Positions 54,055 through 63,585 of a stretch of DNA of 64,000 nucleotides are shown in pieces. The stretch lies in assembly GCA_028293545.1 (NCBI GenBank), contig JAQGOP010000046.1, forward strand, positions 62,001 through 126,000. Direction: 5' to 3'. Numbering within the stretch: the stretch's first letter is position 1; each line of letters starts with the position of its first letter. The notes under the pieces are model-generated. The model saw nothing but the letters and a program-made list of their open reading frames with translations, had not been told where the DNA came from and ran no database searches. The DNA comes from Verrucomicrobiota bacterium. GTDB taxonomy: Bacteria; Verrucomicrobiota; Verrucomicrobiia; Opitutales; Opitutaceae. Made by a program: the position numbers and the translations under genes.

Positions 54055-54187
54055 CCTCGGAGTGTTGGCCGCAAAAAAGCGCAAATTTCAGGGGCTGCGA
54101 AGGAGATTTGGGAGCGCTTATAAGCGCGCGGAAGTTTCGATCCGAAGCCGCAGAAACTTGTGCTTCTTTGCGGCCAACACTCCGAGG
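54055..54187 (-). repeat. complete copy of the palindromic element with extended arms
   Basis: The core 54065-54177 is 113 bp, the same length as 52004-52116, and reads as its near-identical reverse complement. Flanking CCTCGGAGTG (54055-54064) and CACTCCGAGG (54178-54187) extend the terminal inverted repeat perfectly, giving a 133-bp unit. The central palindrome is GCGCTTATAAGCGC. It lies just after the 3' end of the REC-histidine kinase gene. The 53854-54205 gap holds only this copy, the truncated copy and the tRNA hairpin. Confidence 0.85.
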
Positions 54188-54205
54188 TTCGAACAGTGGC
54201 TCGCC

Positions 54206-55471
54206 TCAGGCGGATTTGGGCAACGAAAAATAGAAGACCGCGCCTTCATCAAGCCTGCCTTCCGCCCATGTCCGACCGCCATGGCGCGTGATAATGCGAC
54301 GCACGTTGGCCAAACCGATACCCGTGCCTTCGAACTCATCCGCCCGGTGCAGGCGCTGGAAGACACCGAACAGTTTTCCGGCGAAGTCCATGTTGAAGCC
54401 GGCACCGTTGTCGCGCACAAACACGATGTTTTCAGTCGGAGCGTCTTGCCAGCCCACCGCAATGCGAGCCGTCTCCCGGCCGCGCGTGTATTTGACCGCG
54501 TTGCCCAGCAAGTTGACAAACACTTGGCGCAACAGGGCCGGATCGGCTTGCACCGCGGGCAACTCCTGGATTTCCCAGACGATTTGACGTCCCTTGATCT
54601 CGGGCTCCAGGCCGCGAATCACTTCCTGCACTATCCTATTCAAGTCCAGGGTGGTGCTGCGCATTTCTGCGCGACCCATCCGTGAAAAATCCAGCAGGTC
54701 ATCGATGAGCTGACCCATTTGTCGGCCGGATTGAACGATCTTCGTAAGGTAGCCCTGTTCCCCGACATCCAATTTGCCGCTCATTTTCTTTTCGAGAAGG
54801 CTGGCATAGCCGTCGATATGACGAAGGGGCGCCCGCAAGTCGTGGGAAACGGAAAAGGAGAAGGCTTCCAATTCCTTGTTCGTCATTTCCAACCGGGCGT
54901 TGAGACGTTGCAGTTCTTCCTGCGCGCGATTCAGGTCCTTGTTCCGCTGGATGGCTGCATCGTAAGTGGAAAGAAGCAGGTTGAGAATCTGCAGCCGGTC
55001 GGCCGTGATGAAATGGCGCTGCCCGTTGAAAAAAATCTCCACGCCCATGGATGGCTGTTCGGCGTGGCGCATCTGGCTATTGAGCAACATATACTCCACC
55101 CGATCCACGAGGTACCGCTCGTCATAAGGTTTGAGAATGAAATTGTCCGCACGACACTCCAGCCCGCGAATCACGTCCCCCGGATCGGATAGCGTGGTGA
55201 CAAGGATGACTGGAAGATCGGCCAGCTTGGCGTCGGCCTTGACGCTGCGGCAGAGTTCGTAGCCGTCCATTTCGGGCATGACCACGTCGCTGATGATGAG
55301 CGTCGGCTTGGTGCGCTGCGCGGCTGCGAAGGCCAGCCGGCCGTTTGCGGCATGGGTGACTTGATAACCCTGCTGTTCGAGAATGTGCCGCAGACGCTGG
55401 GCCTGGGTCGGGCTGTCCTCAGCAATCAGGATGTTCACCGGCGGCTTGGTGGGAAGCGTCGTAGTACTCAT
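54206..55471 (-). CDS. receiver-histidine kinase hybrid, output of the chemosensory operon
   Basis: A 421-residue soluble protein. An N-terminal REC domain (residues about 14-130, phospho-acceptor Asp in LIISDVVMPEMDGYEL) is followed by a linker/coiled coil. HisKA follows (SFSVSHDLRAPLRHIDGYAS, phospho-His), then HATPase with VFVNLLGNAVKYT (N box), VFVRDNGAGFNMD (G1) and EGTGIGLANVRRIITRHGG (G2). There are no membrane segments. ATG 55471 lies 4 bp after the cheB stop, with an AAGGA 8 nt upstream. Being last in the operon, where Wsp systems have the WspR diguanylate cyclase, it is the likely phosphorylation target of the CheA-REC protein. A cognate downstream regulator is not encoded here. Confidence 0.9.
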   Translation of the reverse strand: MSTTTLPTKPPVNILIAEDSPTQAQRLRHILEQQGYQVTHAANGRLAFAAAQRTKPTLIISDVVMPEMDGYELCRSVKADAKLADLPVILVTTLSDPGDVIRGLECRADNFILKPYDERYLVDRVEYMLLNSQMRHAEQPSMGVEIFFNGQRHFITADRLQILNLLLSTYDAAIQRNKDLNRAQEELQRLNARLEMTNKELEAFSFSVSHDLRAPLRHIDGYASLLEKKMSGKLDVGEQGYLTKIVQSGRQMGQLIDDLLDFSRMGRAEMRSTTLDLNRIVQEVIRGLEPEIKGRQIVWEIQELPAVQADPALLRQVFVNLLGNAVKYTRGRETARIAVGWQDAPTENIVFVRDNGAGFNMDFAGKLFGVFQRLHRADEFEGTGIGLANVRRIITRHGGRTWAEGRLDEGAVFYFSLPKSA

Positions 55472-55475
55472 AGAT

Positions 55476-56570
55476 CTATTCCTTCTTGATAATTCGGTGG
55501 CTCGTGAGCGTGAGCAGGAGGCCCGCGATCTTGTCGGCGGGCATGACATGGGTGGCACCGCCCAAGGCGATGGCTTCGCCAGGCATGCCGTGCACTACGG
55601 AGCTTTCGCGGTCCTGGGCAATGGTGATGGCGCCCTTGTCCTTCATCAACCGAAGTTCCACCGCGCCGTCCTTGCCCATGCCGGTCAGCAACACTCCCAC
55701 CACGTCTGGTCCACAGACGTCGGCCAATGAACGAAACAAATACGAAACCGCCGGGCGCAATCCATTTTCAGGCTGCTCTTTGGTCAGGAGGATGCGTCCG
55801 CTGGGATTGAGGCCCATGTGGAAGCCATCGGGCGCGAGATAGACATGTCCGGCTAGCGGGGTAACTCCGTGGGCGGCGATTTGGACCTGGAAGCCGGTGG
55901 TTTGGCCGAGCCATTCGACCAAGCCGGGCAAAAAACCATGCGTGATATGCTGGACGATGAGCACGGGTACCGGGAAATTCTTCGGCAGGCCCGCGAGGAT
56001 GGTTTGCAACACCGGCGGGCCGCCGGTGGAAGCGCCGATTCCGACCAATCTGATCCCGGTCGGTGGTTTCGGCTCCGCCGACCGCGCGCTGGAAAACGGC
56101 GTCGTGCTTGAACGCGAACGCGGCCAGCGACGCACGACCTTGACCTCGGACATCAGCCTGACGGTCTGCCGGAGGTCGGCCGCCATTGACTCAAAATCAG
56201 GGTGCTCACGACTCACCGGTTTTTCGACGCAGGCAATGGCACCGGCCTCGAGCGCGCGAAAGGTGGTCGCCACTCCTCCCGGCGTCGTGTCAGCGGAGCA
56301 AATGATGATCGGCACCGGCTGTATTTCCATGATGCGCCGTGTGGTCTCGAAGCCGTCCATGCCCGGCATGTGGATGTCCATGACGATCGCATCCGGTGCC
56401 TGCTTCTTGATGAAATCCAACGCGGCTTGGCCGTCGTTGACCGCGTCCACGACCCGGATCAATGGATCCGCTTTGAGCAGATGCACCAGATGCATCCGGC
56501 TCACGGCCGAATCATCCACCACCAGCACATTGATCAGTCGGTCTCTCACGTGGGCGCGTGGTAACGTCAC
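55476..56570 (-). CDS. chemotaxis response regulator protein-glutamate methylesterase CheB
   Basis: A 364-residue CheB with an N-terminal REC domain (VLVVDDSAVSRMHLVHLL; Asp in AIVMDIHMPGMDGFET) and a C-terminal methylesterase (GIGASTGGPPVLQTIL with catalytic Ser, IVQHITHGF with His, LLTGMGKDGAVELR with Asp). It removes methyl groups from the operon's receptor and corresponds to WspF in Wsp-type systems. GTG 56570 overlaps the cheA stop (GTGA), so expression is coupled. Confidence 0.95.
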   Translation of the reverse strand: MTLPRAHVRDRLINVLVVDDSAVSRMHLVHLLKADPLIRVVDAVNDGQAALDFIKKQAPDAIVMDIHMPGMDGFETTRRIMEIQPVPIIICSADTTPGGVATTFRALEAGAIACVEKPVSREHPDFESMAADLRQTVRLMSEVKVVRRWPRSRSSTTPFSSARSAEPKPPTGIRLVGIGASTGGPPVLQTILAGLPKNFPVPVLIVQHITHGFLPGLVEWLGQTTGFQVQIAAHGVTPLAGHVYLAPDGFHMGLNPSGRILLTKEQPENGLRPAVSYLFRSLADVCGPDVVGVLLTGMGKDGAVELRLMKDKGAITIAQDRESSVVHGMPGEAIALGGATHVMPADKIAGLLLTLTSHRIIKKE

Positions 56571-58816
56571 ACCAACCGCCGGATCGCGTCCAACAGGTCG
56601 CTCTGGTCGAAGCGACCCTTGACGATGTAGGCATTGGCACCCACCTCGATGCCACGCTCGCGGTCCTCGCGCGCGTCCAAGGCCGTCACCAGCACCACTG
56701 GCAATTCGGCGAGTCGACGGTCGGCACGGATCCTTGCGGTGAGATCCAATCCGTTCAGACGCGGCATTTCCACGTCGGACACGACCAGGTCGAATTTCTC
56801 CGTCCGTAAAAGCATGAAGGCGTCCATCCCATCCACCGCTGTCCGGACCCTGTAACCAGCGGATTCGAGCACGCTCTTCAGCAACATCCGCGAGGTGATG
56901 GAATCTTCCGCGACGAGGATCGTCCGGACCTGGGCGGCCGGCGCGGCGGGTGCGGTTCGGGGCGCGGTGGCGCCGACCTTTCGGGCGGACTTGAGCAGGT
57001 CGGCCACATTGAGCACCGGAGCCACCTCGCCGGAAGCGAGCACCGTGGCGCCGGCGATGTTGCGCACGCGGGAGAGGGGTTTGCGCAATGGCTTCACCAG
57101 GACTTCCTGCTCATCCAGCACCGCATCCACGGCGAAGGCGATCCGATGGTCGCCCAAGCCAAGGACGAGGATCGGCCCGGAGGAGAACGATTGGTTGCCT
57201 GCTTCTTCCGCCGGCAGGTCCAGCACGTCAGCCAACCGCGCGTAGGCGAGCGTGCGCCCGTCCAGCGCGATGGTTTCGCGACCTTCCACGGTTCGCACTT
57301 CCTCCGCCTTCACGCGCGCAACCCGCTCAACCTGGAACGTCGGCACGACGAATCGGCGTCCTGCCGCCTCGATGAGCACGCCCCGGAAAGTCGCGAGCAT
57401 GGAGGGCAGCAGGATGCGAAAACGGGTTCCCTGGCCTGGCTGGCTTTCGACCGAGACGGTGCCACCCAGTTTCTCGGCCTTCTCACGGACGATGGCGAGA
57501 CCCAGTCCGCGTCCCGACAACCGCGTGACGTGCGGGCTGGTGGAAACCTCGTCCTGGAAAATCAATTCCCGGGCCGCGGCCTCATCCAGATGCCGGGCCT
57601 CGTCGGCTGAAAGCCGCCCGAGCTTGACCGCCGACTCCCTGACTTTTTCGAGATCGATGCCGGCGCCGTCGTCGGAGACCACAAGCTCGACCTTGCTGCC
57701 GTTCACGGGCGACGCCGCCAGCGTGATCGTGGCGCGGGCGGGCTTGCCGGCGCGGACGCGCTGATCGGGCGGCTCAATGCCATGATCGATACTGTTGCGG
57801 AGCAAATGAACCAAAGGATCCTTCATTTCCTCGAGGACCCGTTTGTCGATCTCGACCGTCTCGCCGCGGACCACCAAATCAGCTTCCTTGCCCTGGTCGC
57901 GGCAAAGATCGCGCACCAGTTTGGGAAATGGCGCCGCCAGCGATGCAAACGGCAGCAGCAGCAGCTTCTTGGAATCCTTCAACAAATCGTCCACGAGGCG
58001 GCCGATGACGTGGCTGTCCTGTTCCGCGGTGCGCGTCAGAACGCTCACTTTGTTTTCGAGTGCCTTGGTTTGGTCGCGGAACCAATCGAGAAAATCCAGC
58101 AGCCGGACCAGGCCGGGGTTGGCTGGAGCGGTCCGGCCGGATGCAGTCGCAGCGTGAGCCTGGCGAAGCAGGCGCGCTTCCGGCTCGATCCGCGCCCACT
58201 CATTTCTCCATATCTCGAAACTTTGCCCAAGTTCCCGCAACTCCGCCGCCCGCTGCCCGGTGGTCAATTTCGCCGTGAGCATCTCTTCCGCCTCGACCAA
58301 CCGCGCGTCCAGTTTGCTCACCGTGATGCGGACAGTCTCATCCGGGGACAGCGTCGTGATCTCTGGGGTCGGCGAAGGAATCACCTTGCCCGCCGCCTTC
58401 GTCCCGGTTTCTCGAGGGAAGAGGCTAGGGGAGTCGAACGCGGAAAGGTTTGGGAACGAAGGCTGACCGGGGGAAACCTCCGGGCGCGACAAGACTGCGG
58501 CAATGGTGTTGAGCGCGCGATGGACCTTGTCGAGGGCGGCGAGTGTTGGAGCGCTTTTCTCCCGCTTCCAAATGGCGAACGTGTCCTCCAAGGACTGGCA
58601 GAGCGACTCGATCTCGGTAAAATCAGTGGCGCGCGCCGCGCCTTTCAAACTGTGTGCGGCGCGAAACACATCGGCGATGAGTTTGTCGCGTTCTCCTGCG
58701 ACCGCGTTTTTCTCGAGCGCGAGCAGGGCCGTGGCGATCGTTTGCAAATGCTCCGCCGCCTCAACCTGGAAGGTCGCGCGGAGCGATTTGAGAAACTCTT
58801 CGTCCTTGGCGCCCAT
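56567..58816 (-). CDS. CheA-type hybrid histidine kinase with C-terminal receiver (WspE-like)
   Basis: A 749-residue kinase. The P1/Hpt domain has the phospho-His in VFRAAHSLKGAARATDF (about residue 55). The ATPase domain has HLLRNSIDHGIEPPDQRV (N box), VVSDDGAGIDLEKV and GRGLGLAIVREKAEKLGG. It is followed by the CheW-like P5 domain (MLATFRGVLIEAAGRRFVVP) and a C-terminal REC domain with the acceptor Asp in FDLVVSDVEMPRLNGLDL. No P2 domain is obvious. ATG 58816 was chosen; TTG 58834 would overlap the receptor stop as TTGA and adds six residues. The REC fusion is the WspE/FrzE-type arrangement. Confidence 0.94.
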   Translation of the reverse strand: MGAKDEEFLKSLRATFQVEAAEHLQTIATALLALEKNAVAGERDKLIADVFRAAHSLKGAARATDFTEIESLCQSLEDTFAIWKREKSAPTLAALDKVHRALNTIAAVLSRPEVSPGQPSFPNLSAFDSPSLFPRETGTKAAGKVIPSPTPEITTLSPDETVRITVSKLDARLVEAEEMLTAKLTTGQRAAELRELGQSFEIWRNEWARIEPEARLLRQAHAATASGRTAPANPGLVRLLDFLDWFRDQTKALENKVSVLTRTAEQDSHVIGRLVDDLLKDSKKLLLLPFASLAAPFPKLVRDLCRDQGKEADLVVRGETVEIDKRVLEEMKDPLVHLLRNSIDHGIEPPDQRVRAGKPARATITLAASPVNGSKVELVVSDDGAGIDLEKVRESAVKLGRLSADEARHLDEAAARELIFQDEVSTSPHVTRLSGRGLGLAIVREKAEKLGGTVSVESQPGQGTRFRILLPSMLATFRGVLIEAAGRRFVVPTFQVERVARVKAEEVRTVEGRETIALDGRTLAYARLADVLDLPAEEAGNQSFSSGPILVLGLGDHRIAFAVDAVLDEQEVLVKPLRKPLSRVRNIAGATVLASGEVAPVLNVADLLKSARKVGATAPRTAPAAPAAQVRTILVAEDSITSRMLLKSVLESAGYRVRTAVDGMDAFMLLRTEKFDLVVSDVEMPRLNGLDLTARIRADRRLAELPVVLVTALDAREDRERGIEVGANAYIVKGRFDQSDLLDAIRRLV

Positions 58817-58830
58817 GGCTGGCTGTTGGC

Positions 58831-60570
58831 TCAAACCTGGTATTGGGCGACCAGTTGCTTGAGTCGCTGCCCGAGCTCACTGAGGTTGCGCGCGGCAGTT
58901 TCGAGCTGCTTGGCGCTCGCCACGTTCTGAGTGCTCGCCTGCTTGATGCTCTCCATGGCCGTGGCGACCTGGTCCACGCCCACCAGCTGTTGCTGGCTCG
59001 AGGCGGCAATCTGGGTCGCCGACTGGGCCGCCTCCGTGACGCTCTCAGAGAGCACTTGGATCGATTCGCCCGCCAGTTCCGTTTGCCGGGCGCCGGCTTC
59101 CACCGCCTTGGTTCCCTGCTCGGTCGCCAGCACCGCCGTGGCTGTGGCCTTCTGGACGTCGCTCAGGATCGTGCGCACCTGGTTGGTCGCCTGCCGCGAT
59201 TGCTCGGCCAGGCTTTTCACTTCCTGTGCCACCACGCCAAATCCCTTGCCGTGTTCGCCCGCCCTGGCTGCCTCGATGGCGGCGTTGACCGCGAGCAGGT
59301 TCGACTGCGCGGCCAGATCTTCCACCGTCGCGATAATCTGGCCGATGGTCTGGCTCTGCTCGTTCAGCCGCGCCATGCTGGTGGCAATGGCTTCCATCTG
59401 CTGGCGGATGCGGTTCATCCCGGCGTCGACATCCTGGATCGATTTGCGGCCGCTCATGGAAATCTGCGCCGCCTTTTGAGCGCCTTCTGAAACATCCCGG
59501 GCTTTTTGGCTGGCGACCTCGGCGGTTTGCCGGACCTCCTCGACCGTGGTCGTCGTCTCACTCACCGCCGCCGCCGATTCACTGGCGCTCGCGGCCAGCT
59601 GGGTGGTTGATACCGAAATTTCATTGGCGGATGTTCCGAGGACGCTGACTCCTTCCCTCAGTTCGCCCGTCAGGCGTTGCAGATTCTCCACCATCGAGGC
59701 AAAGGCATTGCCCAGGACGTCCTTCTCGGATTGCGGCTGGACTTTCACACGCAGATCCCCGGCCGCAATCTTGCCGGCCACGCCAGCCATGCCTTTCAGC
59801 GAGTCCGACATCCGGGAAAATGTCCGCGCCAAGGCGCCGACCTCGTCGGAACGGTCGGTGGCGGCGATAGCCATGCTCAGGTCGCCCACGGCGATCCGCT
59901 CGGCAGTCGCCGAGATTTCCCGTAACGGATAGGCGATGTTGCGCGTGATGATGAAGCCGGCCACGACCAGGAGAACGAAAGCCGCCAGCGTGCCGACCAC
60001 GATGGTGAGCTGGGCATTGCTCGAACTGGCTTGTGCCTCGGCGATGCGAATTTTCAGCAGGCCGTTTTCCTCGTCTTCCATTTCCTTAACTATCTTGCGG
60101 ATCTCATCCATGATGGTTCGGCCCCGATCCGTCCGCACGATTTGCAGGGCGGCCTCGAATCCCTTGTCCCGACGGGTATCGATCGACTCCTGCAGTTCAT
60201 TAAATTTCCCGTCCCGGCCACTGGCCAACGGCTCCAAGAGGTCCAGTCGGCGCTGCTGGTTCGGATTGTCCTTGGTCAGATCCCGGAGCGCCTTGATTTC
60301 CCCGTCGATCGCACTTTGCGCAGCCCGGAAGGGCGCCAGGTATTTCTCATCGCCGGTAATGACGTAGCCGCGCTGGCCGGTCTCGGCATCCTTCATGGTG
60401 GAAAGCACGTTTTCGAGAGTGACGAGCACTTGCTGGGTATGGGCGACCCATCCGGCCGTTTCGGTCAGTTTGCCGATGCTGCGGTAAGCGACGGCACCGA
60501 TGATCACCAAGATCGTCAGGGCGAGCGAAAAGCCCGTCCCAATTTTCATTCCGACATTCCATTTTATCAT
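58831..60570 (-). CDS. methyl-accepting chemotaxis protein with CHASE3-like sensor
   Basis: A 579-residue receptor. TM1 is [21 protein letters not shown] periplasmic CHASE3-like helical domain contains [22 protein letters not shown]2 is [24 protein letters not shown] and the methyl-accepting coiled coil follow, with the hairpin-tip signature [20 protein letters not shown]. No C-terminal CheR/CheB-binding pentapeptide is seen (ends LVAQYQV). ATG 60570 is preceded by GGAG with a 10-nt spacing. It is the only receptor in the operon and sits between a cheW gene and cheA. Confidence 0.95.
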   Translation of the reverse strand: MIKWNVGMKIGTGFSLALTILVIIGAVAYRSIGKLTETAGWVAHTQQVLVTLENVLSTMKDAETGQRGYVITGDEKYLAPFRAAQSAIDGEIKALRDLTKDNPNQQRRLDLLEPLASGRDGKFNELQESIDTRRDKGFEAALQIVRTDRGRTIMDEIRKIVKEMEDEENGLLKIRIAEAQASSSNAQLTIVVGTLAAFVLLVVAGFIITRNIAYPLREISATAERIAVGDLSMAIAATDRSDEVGALARTFSRMSDSLKGMAGVAGKIAAGDLRVKVQPQSEKDVLGNAFASMVENLQRLTGELREGVSVLGTSANEISVSTTQLAASASESAAAVSETTTTVEEVRQTAEVASQKARDVSEGAQKAAQISMSGRKSIQDVDAGMNRIRQQMEAIATSMARLNEQSQTIGQIIATVEDLAAQSNLLAVNAAIEAARAGEHGKGFGVVAQEVKSLAEQSRQATNQVRTILSDVQKATATAVLATEQGTKAVEAGARQTELAGESIQVLSESVTEAAQSATQIAASSQQQLVGVDQVATAMESIKQASTQNVASAKQLETAARNLSELGQRLKQLVAQYQV

Positions 60571-60620
60571 TTTCAGTATTCTCCAGTTGTGGCGGTTGAA
60601 CGCGTCACGGGTTGATGCCA

Positions 60621-61169
60621 CTAGGCTTCCGCCTCGTCGTGCACGATGATTTTCGGATCCGAAAATATGCGGTCGAGGTCCAGCACGACCAGGGATTCGG
60701 ACGTTACCCCCTTGAGATAGTCGGCACGGATGCCTGAGAGGGTCGGCAGCGAAGGCTGCAGGGCGGCCACGGGGATGGATCGCACACTCCCAATCACATC
60801 TGCCAACAGGCCGAACTCGACCTCGTGGTTGCCGACCAGGATGATCCGATGCAGATCGGCGAGGCCGTGGTCCGGCAAGGCGAAGAGTTTTTTAAGATCG
60901 AACACCGGCAGGACCCTGCCGCGCACATTGACGATACCGAGCACAAACGCCGGGGTGCAGGGCAGCGGCGTAAGTTCCTTGAGCGGGTAAACTTCCCGCA
61001 CGTGGCGGATTTCCACCGCATAGCGTTCCTGGGCGAGGCGGAATTCCAACACGTCGAGTTGCGTCTCGGCGGCCGGCACGCTTTCCGGCTGGCGCGCCAG
61101 CGCCAGGGCGCGCGCGTGAAGGATCTGGGTGGCAGTCGGAAGCAGGGCGATCTCAGCGTCGTTCTTCAT
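60621..61169 (-). CDS. CheW-like adaptor, second copy
   Basis: A 182-residue adaptor with an about 35-residue N-terminal lead and one CheW domain ([73 protein letters not shown]). It couples the receptor to CheA. ATG 61169 overlaps the cheR stop (ATGA); a longer upstream frame lies inside cheR and is not used. It corresponds in position to WspD. Confidence 0.94.
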   Translation of the reverse strand: MKNDAEIALLPTATQILHARALALARQPESVPAAETQLDVLEFRLAQERYAVEIRHVREVYPLKELTPLPCTPAFVLGIVNVRGRVLPVFDLKKLFALPDHGLADLHRIILVGNHEVEFGLLADVIGSVRSIPVAALQPSLPTLSGIRADYLKGVTSESLVVLDLDRIFSDPKIIVHDEAEA

Positions 61170-62668
61170 CGCGAGGTTTTCAATGTCGCCAGGGTGGCGA
61201 TGATTTCGGCGAGCCGGCCGGCGGTGAGCCCGTCCCCTTCTGGGATAGGCTCGTCCGCTTTGAGGCGAACCAGGAGTTGCTGCGCATTGCTGAAATGACG
61301 GTCCGCTTCGCCGGGCTTGCCATTGGCGCGCGCGAGATTCCCCAGTGCGAAATGGGCCAGCACAAAAGCAGGGTCGAGATAGACCGCGCGCTGCAACGAG
61401 ATCCGGGCCGGCGCAACCTGGCCCTGTTCGAGGAGGATGGTCGCTCGCAGGTAATGGCCCACGGCATCCAGTTTGTCCGCGACGAGCCCGGAATCGCACC
61501 ACGCGAGTGCATCCGTCAGCTTGCCTTCGTTCGCCAAGGCCCGTGCGAGCAGGTGAAATTCGCGGGGATCGCGCATCGCCCGCGCAGCCGGGACCAGCAG
61601 CGTCTCCACCGCTTCCGCCTGCCGACCTTGTTCGTAAAGCGCCCGGGCGAGCTCATACGGTCTCGGTCGTTTTTCCTCTCGCTCCGACCGCGGCGCCGGA
61701 GCCCGGGTCGCCGCCGGCACCGGCGCTGCGGGTCGCGGCCACGGTAATGCGGGCGCGAAATCCAAACGCTCTGTTTCACCCCGCAGCTTCGGTCGGGGTT
61801 GCGGGCGACTCGACAAAGGCGCACCGCCTTTCTGATAGAGAATCACGCCGGGAAAGTTCCGAACGACAAACCCGGGAAACAACGCCTGGGATACTTCGCT
61901 GGGGCCGACCGCCAGCCAGCCTCCGTCGATCAGGGCGTGACGAAGATTTGCGATCACCCGCACGGCTTGGGCCGGGGCGAAATACATCAATACGTTGCGG
62001 CAGAATATCAGGTCCATCGCGTTCGTGTCGGTGGCCAGCGAGGGGTAGCCACCTTCCGCAAGGTTCAAAGGCGCGAAGGTCACCATCTGCCTGATTTCCG
62101 GAACGACCAGGTAACGGTTATCTTCGCCCCGAATAAAATAACGCTCCTTGAAACCGGCGGGGGCATCGCGAAACGACCATTCACCATAGGACGCCGCGAC
62201 GGCCTTGCGGAGAAACCGGGCATTGATGTCCGTAGCCAGGATCGTCACGTGCCACGCCGCCAAATCGGGCAGCAGTTGGTGCAGCATGATCGCGAGCGAA
62301 TACGCCTCCTCGCCCGTGCAACACGCGGCGCTCCAGAGGCGCAGCCGTCGCTCGCCGTTCCGCCGGGACTCGATCAACGCCGGAAGAAGCTGGCTGGCGA
62401 TGGCCTCAAACGTTCTCTTTTCCCGAAAGAAGTAGGTTTCGCCAATCGTGAGATGATCCGCCAGCACCTGCATCTGGATTTTGGTGAGCGGGGCTGACAG
62501 GAGCGATTCGGCACAGGCAGCAATATCGGTGAAGCCGAACTCTGTTGTCGCTCCCGCCAAGCCGCGTTGCAGGTCGGGCCAGCGTTCGCGCGGGAAGTGC
62601 AGTCCCATCGCATCCGCGATGACCTCGCTTAAACGCGACCAGTCCGTCTCCACGGCACTAGGTTCCAC
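61166..62668 (-). CDS. CheR-type methyltransferase fused to TPR repeats (WspC-like)
   Basis: A 500-residue protein. The CheR N-terminal helical and AdoMet domains occupy residues about 1-270, with RLRLWSAACCTGEEAYSLAI (the usual SAGCSTGEE here reads SAACCTGEE) and DLIFCRNVLMYFAPAQAVRV. A Pro/Ala linker leads to C-terminal TPRs (LARALYEQGRQAEAVETLLV, LARALANEGKLTDALAWCDS, FALGNLARANGKPGEADRHF). It methylates receptor glutamates. GTG 62668 is fixed as the start by an ideal AGGAGGTGAT six bases upstream. It overlaps the cheW stop by 11 bp. Confidence 0.94.
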   Translation of the reverse strand: MEPSAVETDWSRLSEVIADAMGLHFPRERWPDLQRGLAGATTEFGFTDIAACAESLLSAPLTKIQMQVLADHLTIGETYFFREKRTFEAIASQLLPALIESRRNGERRLRLWSAACCTGEEAYSLAIMLHQLLPDLAAWHVTILATDINARFLRKAVAASYGEWSFRDAPAGFKERYFIRGEDNRYLVVPEIRQMVTFAPLNLAEGGYPSLATDTNAMDLIFCRNVLMYFAPAQAVRVIANLRHALIDGGWLAVGPSEVSQALFPGFVVRNFPGVILYQKGGAPLSSRPQPRPKLRGETERLDFAPALPWPRPAAPVPAATRAPAPRSEREEKRPRPYELARALYEQGRQAEAVETLLVPAARAMRDPREFHLLARALANEGKLTDALAWCDSGLVADKLDAVGHYLRATILLEQGQVAPARISLQRAVYLDPAFVLAHFALGNLARANGKPGEADRHFSNAQQLLVRLKADEPIPEGDGLTAGRLAEIIATLATLKTSR

Positions 62669-63131
62669 GAATCACCTCCTGGCGCAAGGCATCGTCCAAT
62701 GCCTGGGTCTCGGCTGAGGAAAGAAATTTTTCCAGGTCGTGAATCAACACCAGCCCATCGGGAAGTTTGAGCACGCCGTCGATGTGTTCGCTCCGGGCCA
62801 CGAGCTGGGTCGTCTCGATAATTTCGCTCGCCGGGCATTCCATCACGGACTGCGCCCCGTCGACCACCAAAGCCACGGTTCGCCGGGCGGTCTGCGCGAT
62901 CAGGAATTGGTCGGCTGGAGTTATCTCCCGTTCCGGCAGCCCGAAGCGTCGACGCATGTTGAAAACCGGAATCACCTGACCCGACACATTGATTACCCCG
63001 AGCACAATAGCAGGTCCGCCGGGCAGGATGGTTATTTCAACCGCCGCCACTACACGTTGAACCGCAGCCAGGGAAATCGCGTAAAGCTGTTCGCCCAGGC
63101 GAAAAACCATCAATTGAGAGGAAGCGCTCAT
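62658..63131 (-). CDS. CheW-like adaptor, first gene of the operon
   Basis: A 157-residue protein that is a single CheW domain (LMVFRLGEQLYAISLAAVQR, ILPGGPAIVLGVINVSGQVI, VALVVDGAQSVMECP, HIDGVLKLPDGLVLIHDLEKFL). ATG 63131 is used; GTG 63158 would add nine residues. It corresponds in position to WspB. Two distinct CheW proteins in one operon suggest an ordered array in which each binds a different partner (inference). Confidence 0.93.
   Translation of the reverse strand: MSASSQLMVFRLGEQLYAISLAAVQRVVAAVEITILPGGPAIVLGVINVSGQVIPVFNMRRRFGLPEREITPADQFLIAQTARRTVALVVDGAQSVMECPASEIIETTQLVARSEHIDGVLKLPDGLVLIHDLEKFLSSAETQALDDALRQEVIRGT
62669..62680 (-). promoter_or_regulatory. near-perfect Shine-Dalgarno for cheR
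   Basis: On the minus strand AGGAGGTGAT is followed by TC and the GTG start at 62668. It is the strongest ribosome-binding site noticed in the window. It lies inside the end of cheW, so it supports independent or boosted translation of the methyltransferase. Confidence 0.8.
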
Positions 63132-63312
63132 CCAGGGTGGGGCGGAAGATTCCTCCACTTCGCACGGTCCGAACCCTGTTCGATGGTGTCGGCGCGAGTG
63201 GAGCCGAAGGGTGCAAGCTGCATTGGGGTTGGCGAATTACTTAACAGGTGCGCGGAGAATGCTGTTCTGCCGCCCGGTTTGTTGGGCCTATGGACCGAAC
63301 TCCATGAATTCC

Positions 63313-63341
63313 ATTATAGCTTCGAATTACATGCCGGGGAA
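63313..63341 (-). promoter_or_regulatory. possible promoter of the chemosensory operon
   Basis: On the minus strand TTCCCC (63341-63336), a 17-nt spacer and TATAAT (63318-63313) lie about 180 bp before cheW. The -10 is a perfect consensus match, the -35 is poor. No other candidate in the gap looked better. Confidence 0.3.
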
Positions 63342-63490
63342 CACATCGCAAGGAGTTATCTCTACGAAGCCTCCGAGCGGCTCACTCTCTCCCTGCTTTT
63401 CACGCGAGGCAAGGGAGGTGCGCGTGAGTCGTCGCCACAATTACTCCACCCGGCTCCGATCGCCGTCACCCCCTTAAAAATTCCGGCTCC

Positions 63491-63528
63491 GGATTCGCGT
63501 TCATTCGCGTCCATTCGCGGTTAAAAAA
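63491..63528 (+). repeat. third copy of the ATTCGCG direct-repeat element
   Basis: GGATTCGCGTTCATTCGCGT continues with CCATTCGCGGTTAAAA, the same as the unit at 52134-52170 and the inverse of 51948-51985. It lies 58 bp beyond the 3' end of radC. Confidence 0.85.
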
Positions 63529-63585
63529 ACTTCAGCGCCATTCGATCGGAAGGTGTAGTCGGTCCGCTGTGTAACCGGGCACTCG

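Larger units (their letters stand above)
63159..63585. other. intergenic region between the chemosensory operon and radC
   Basis: 427 bp with no supported gene; the open frames here are short and uncharacteristic. It holds the putative che promoter (63313-63341) and a copy of the CGCGAATGAACGCGAATGG-type repeat at 63491-63528. Confidence 0.5.
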
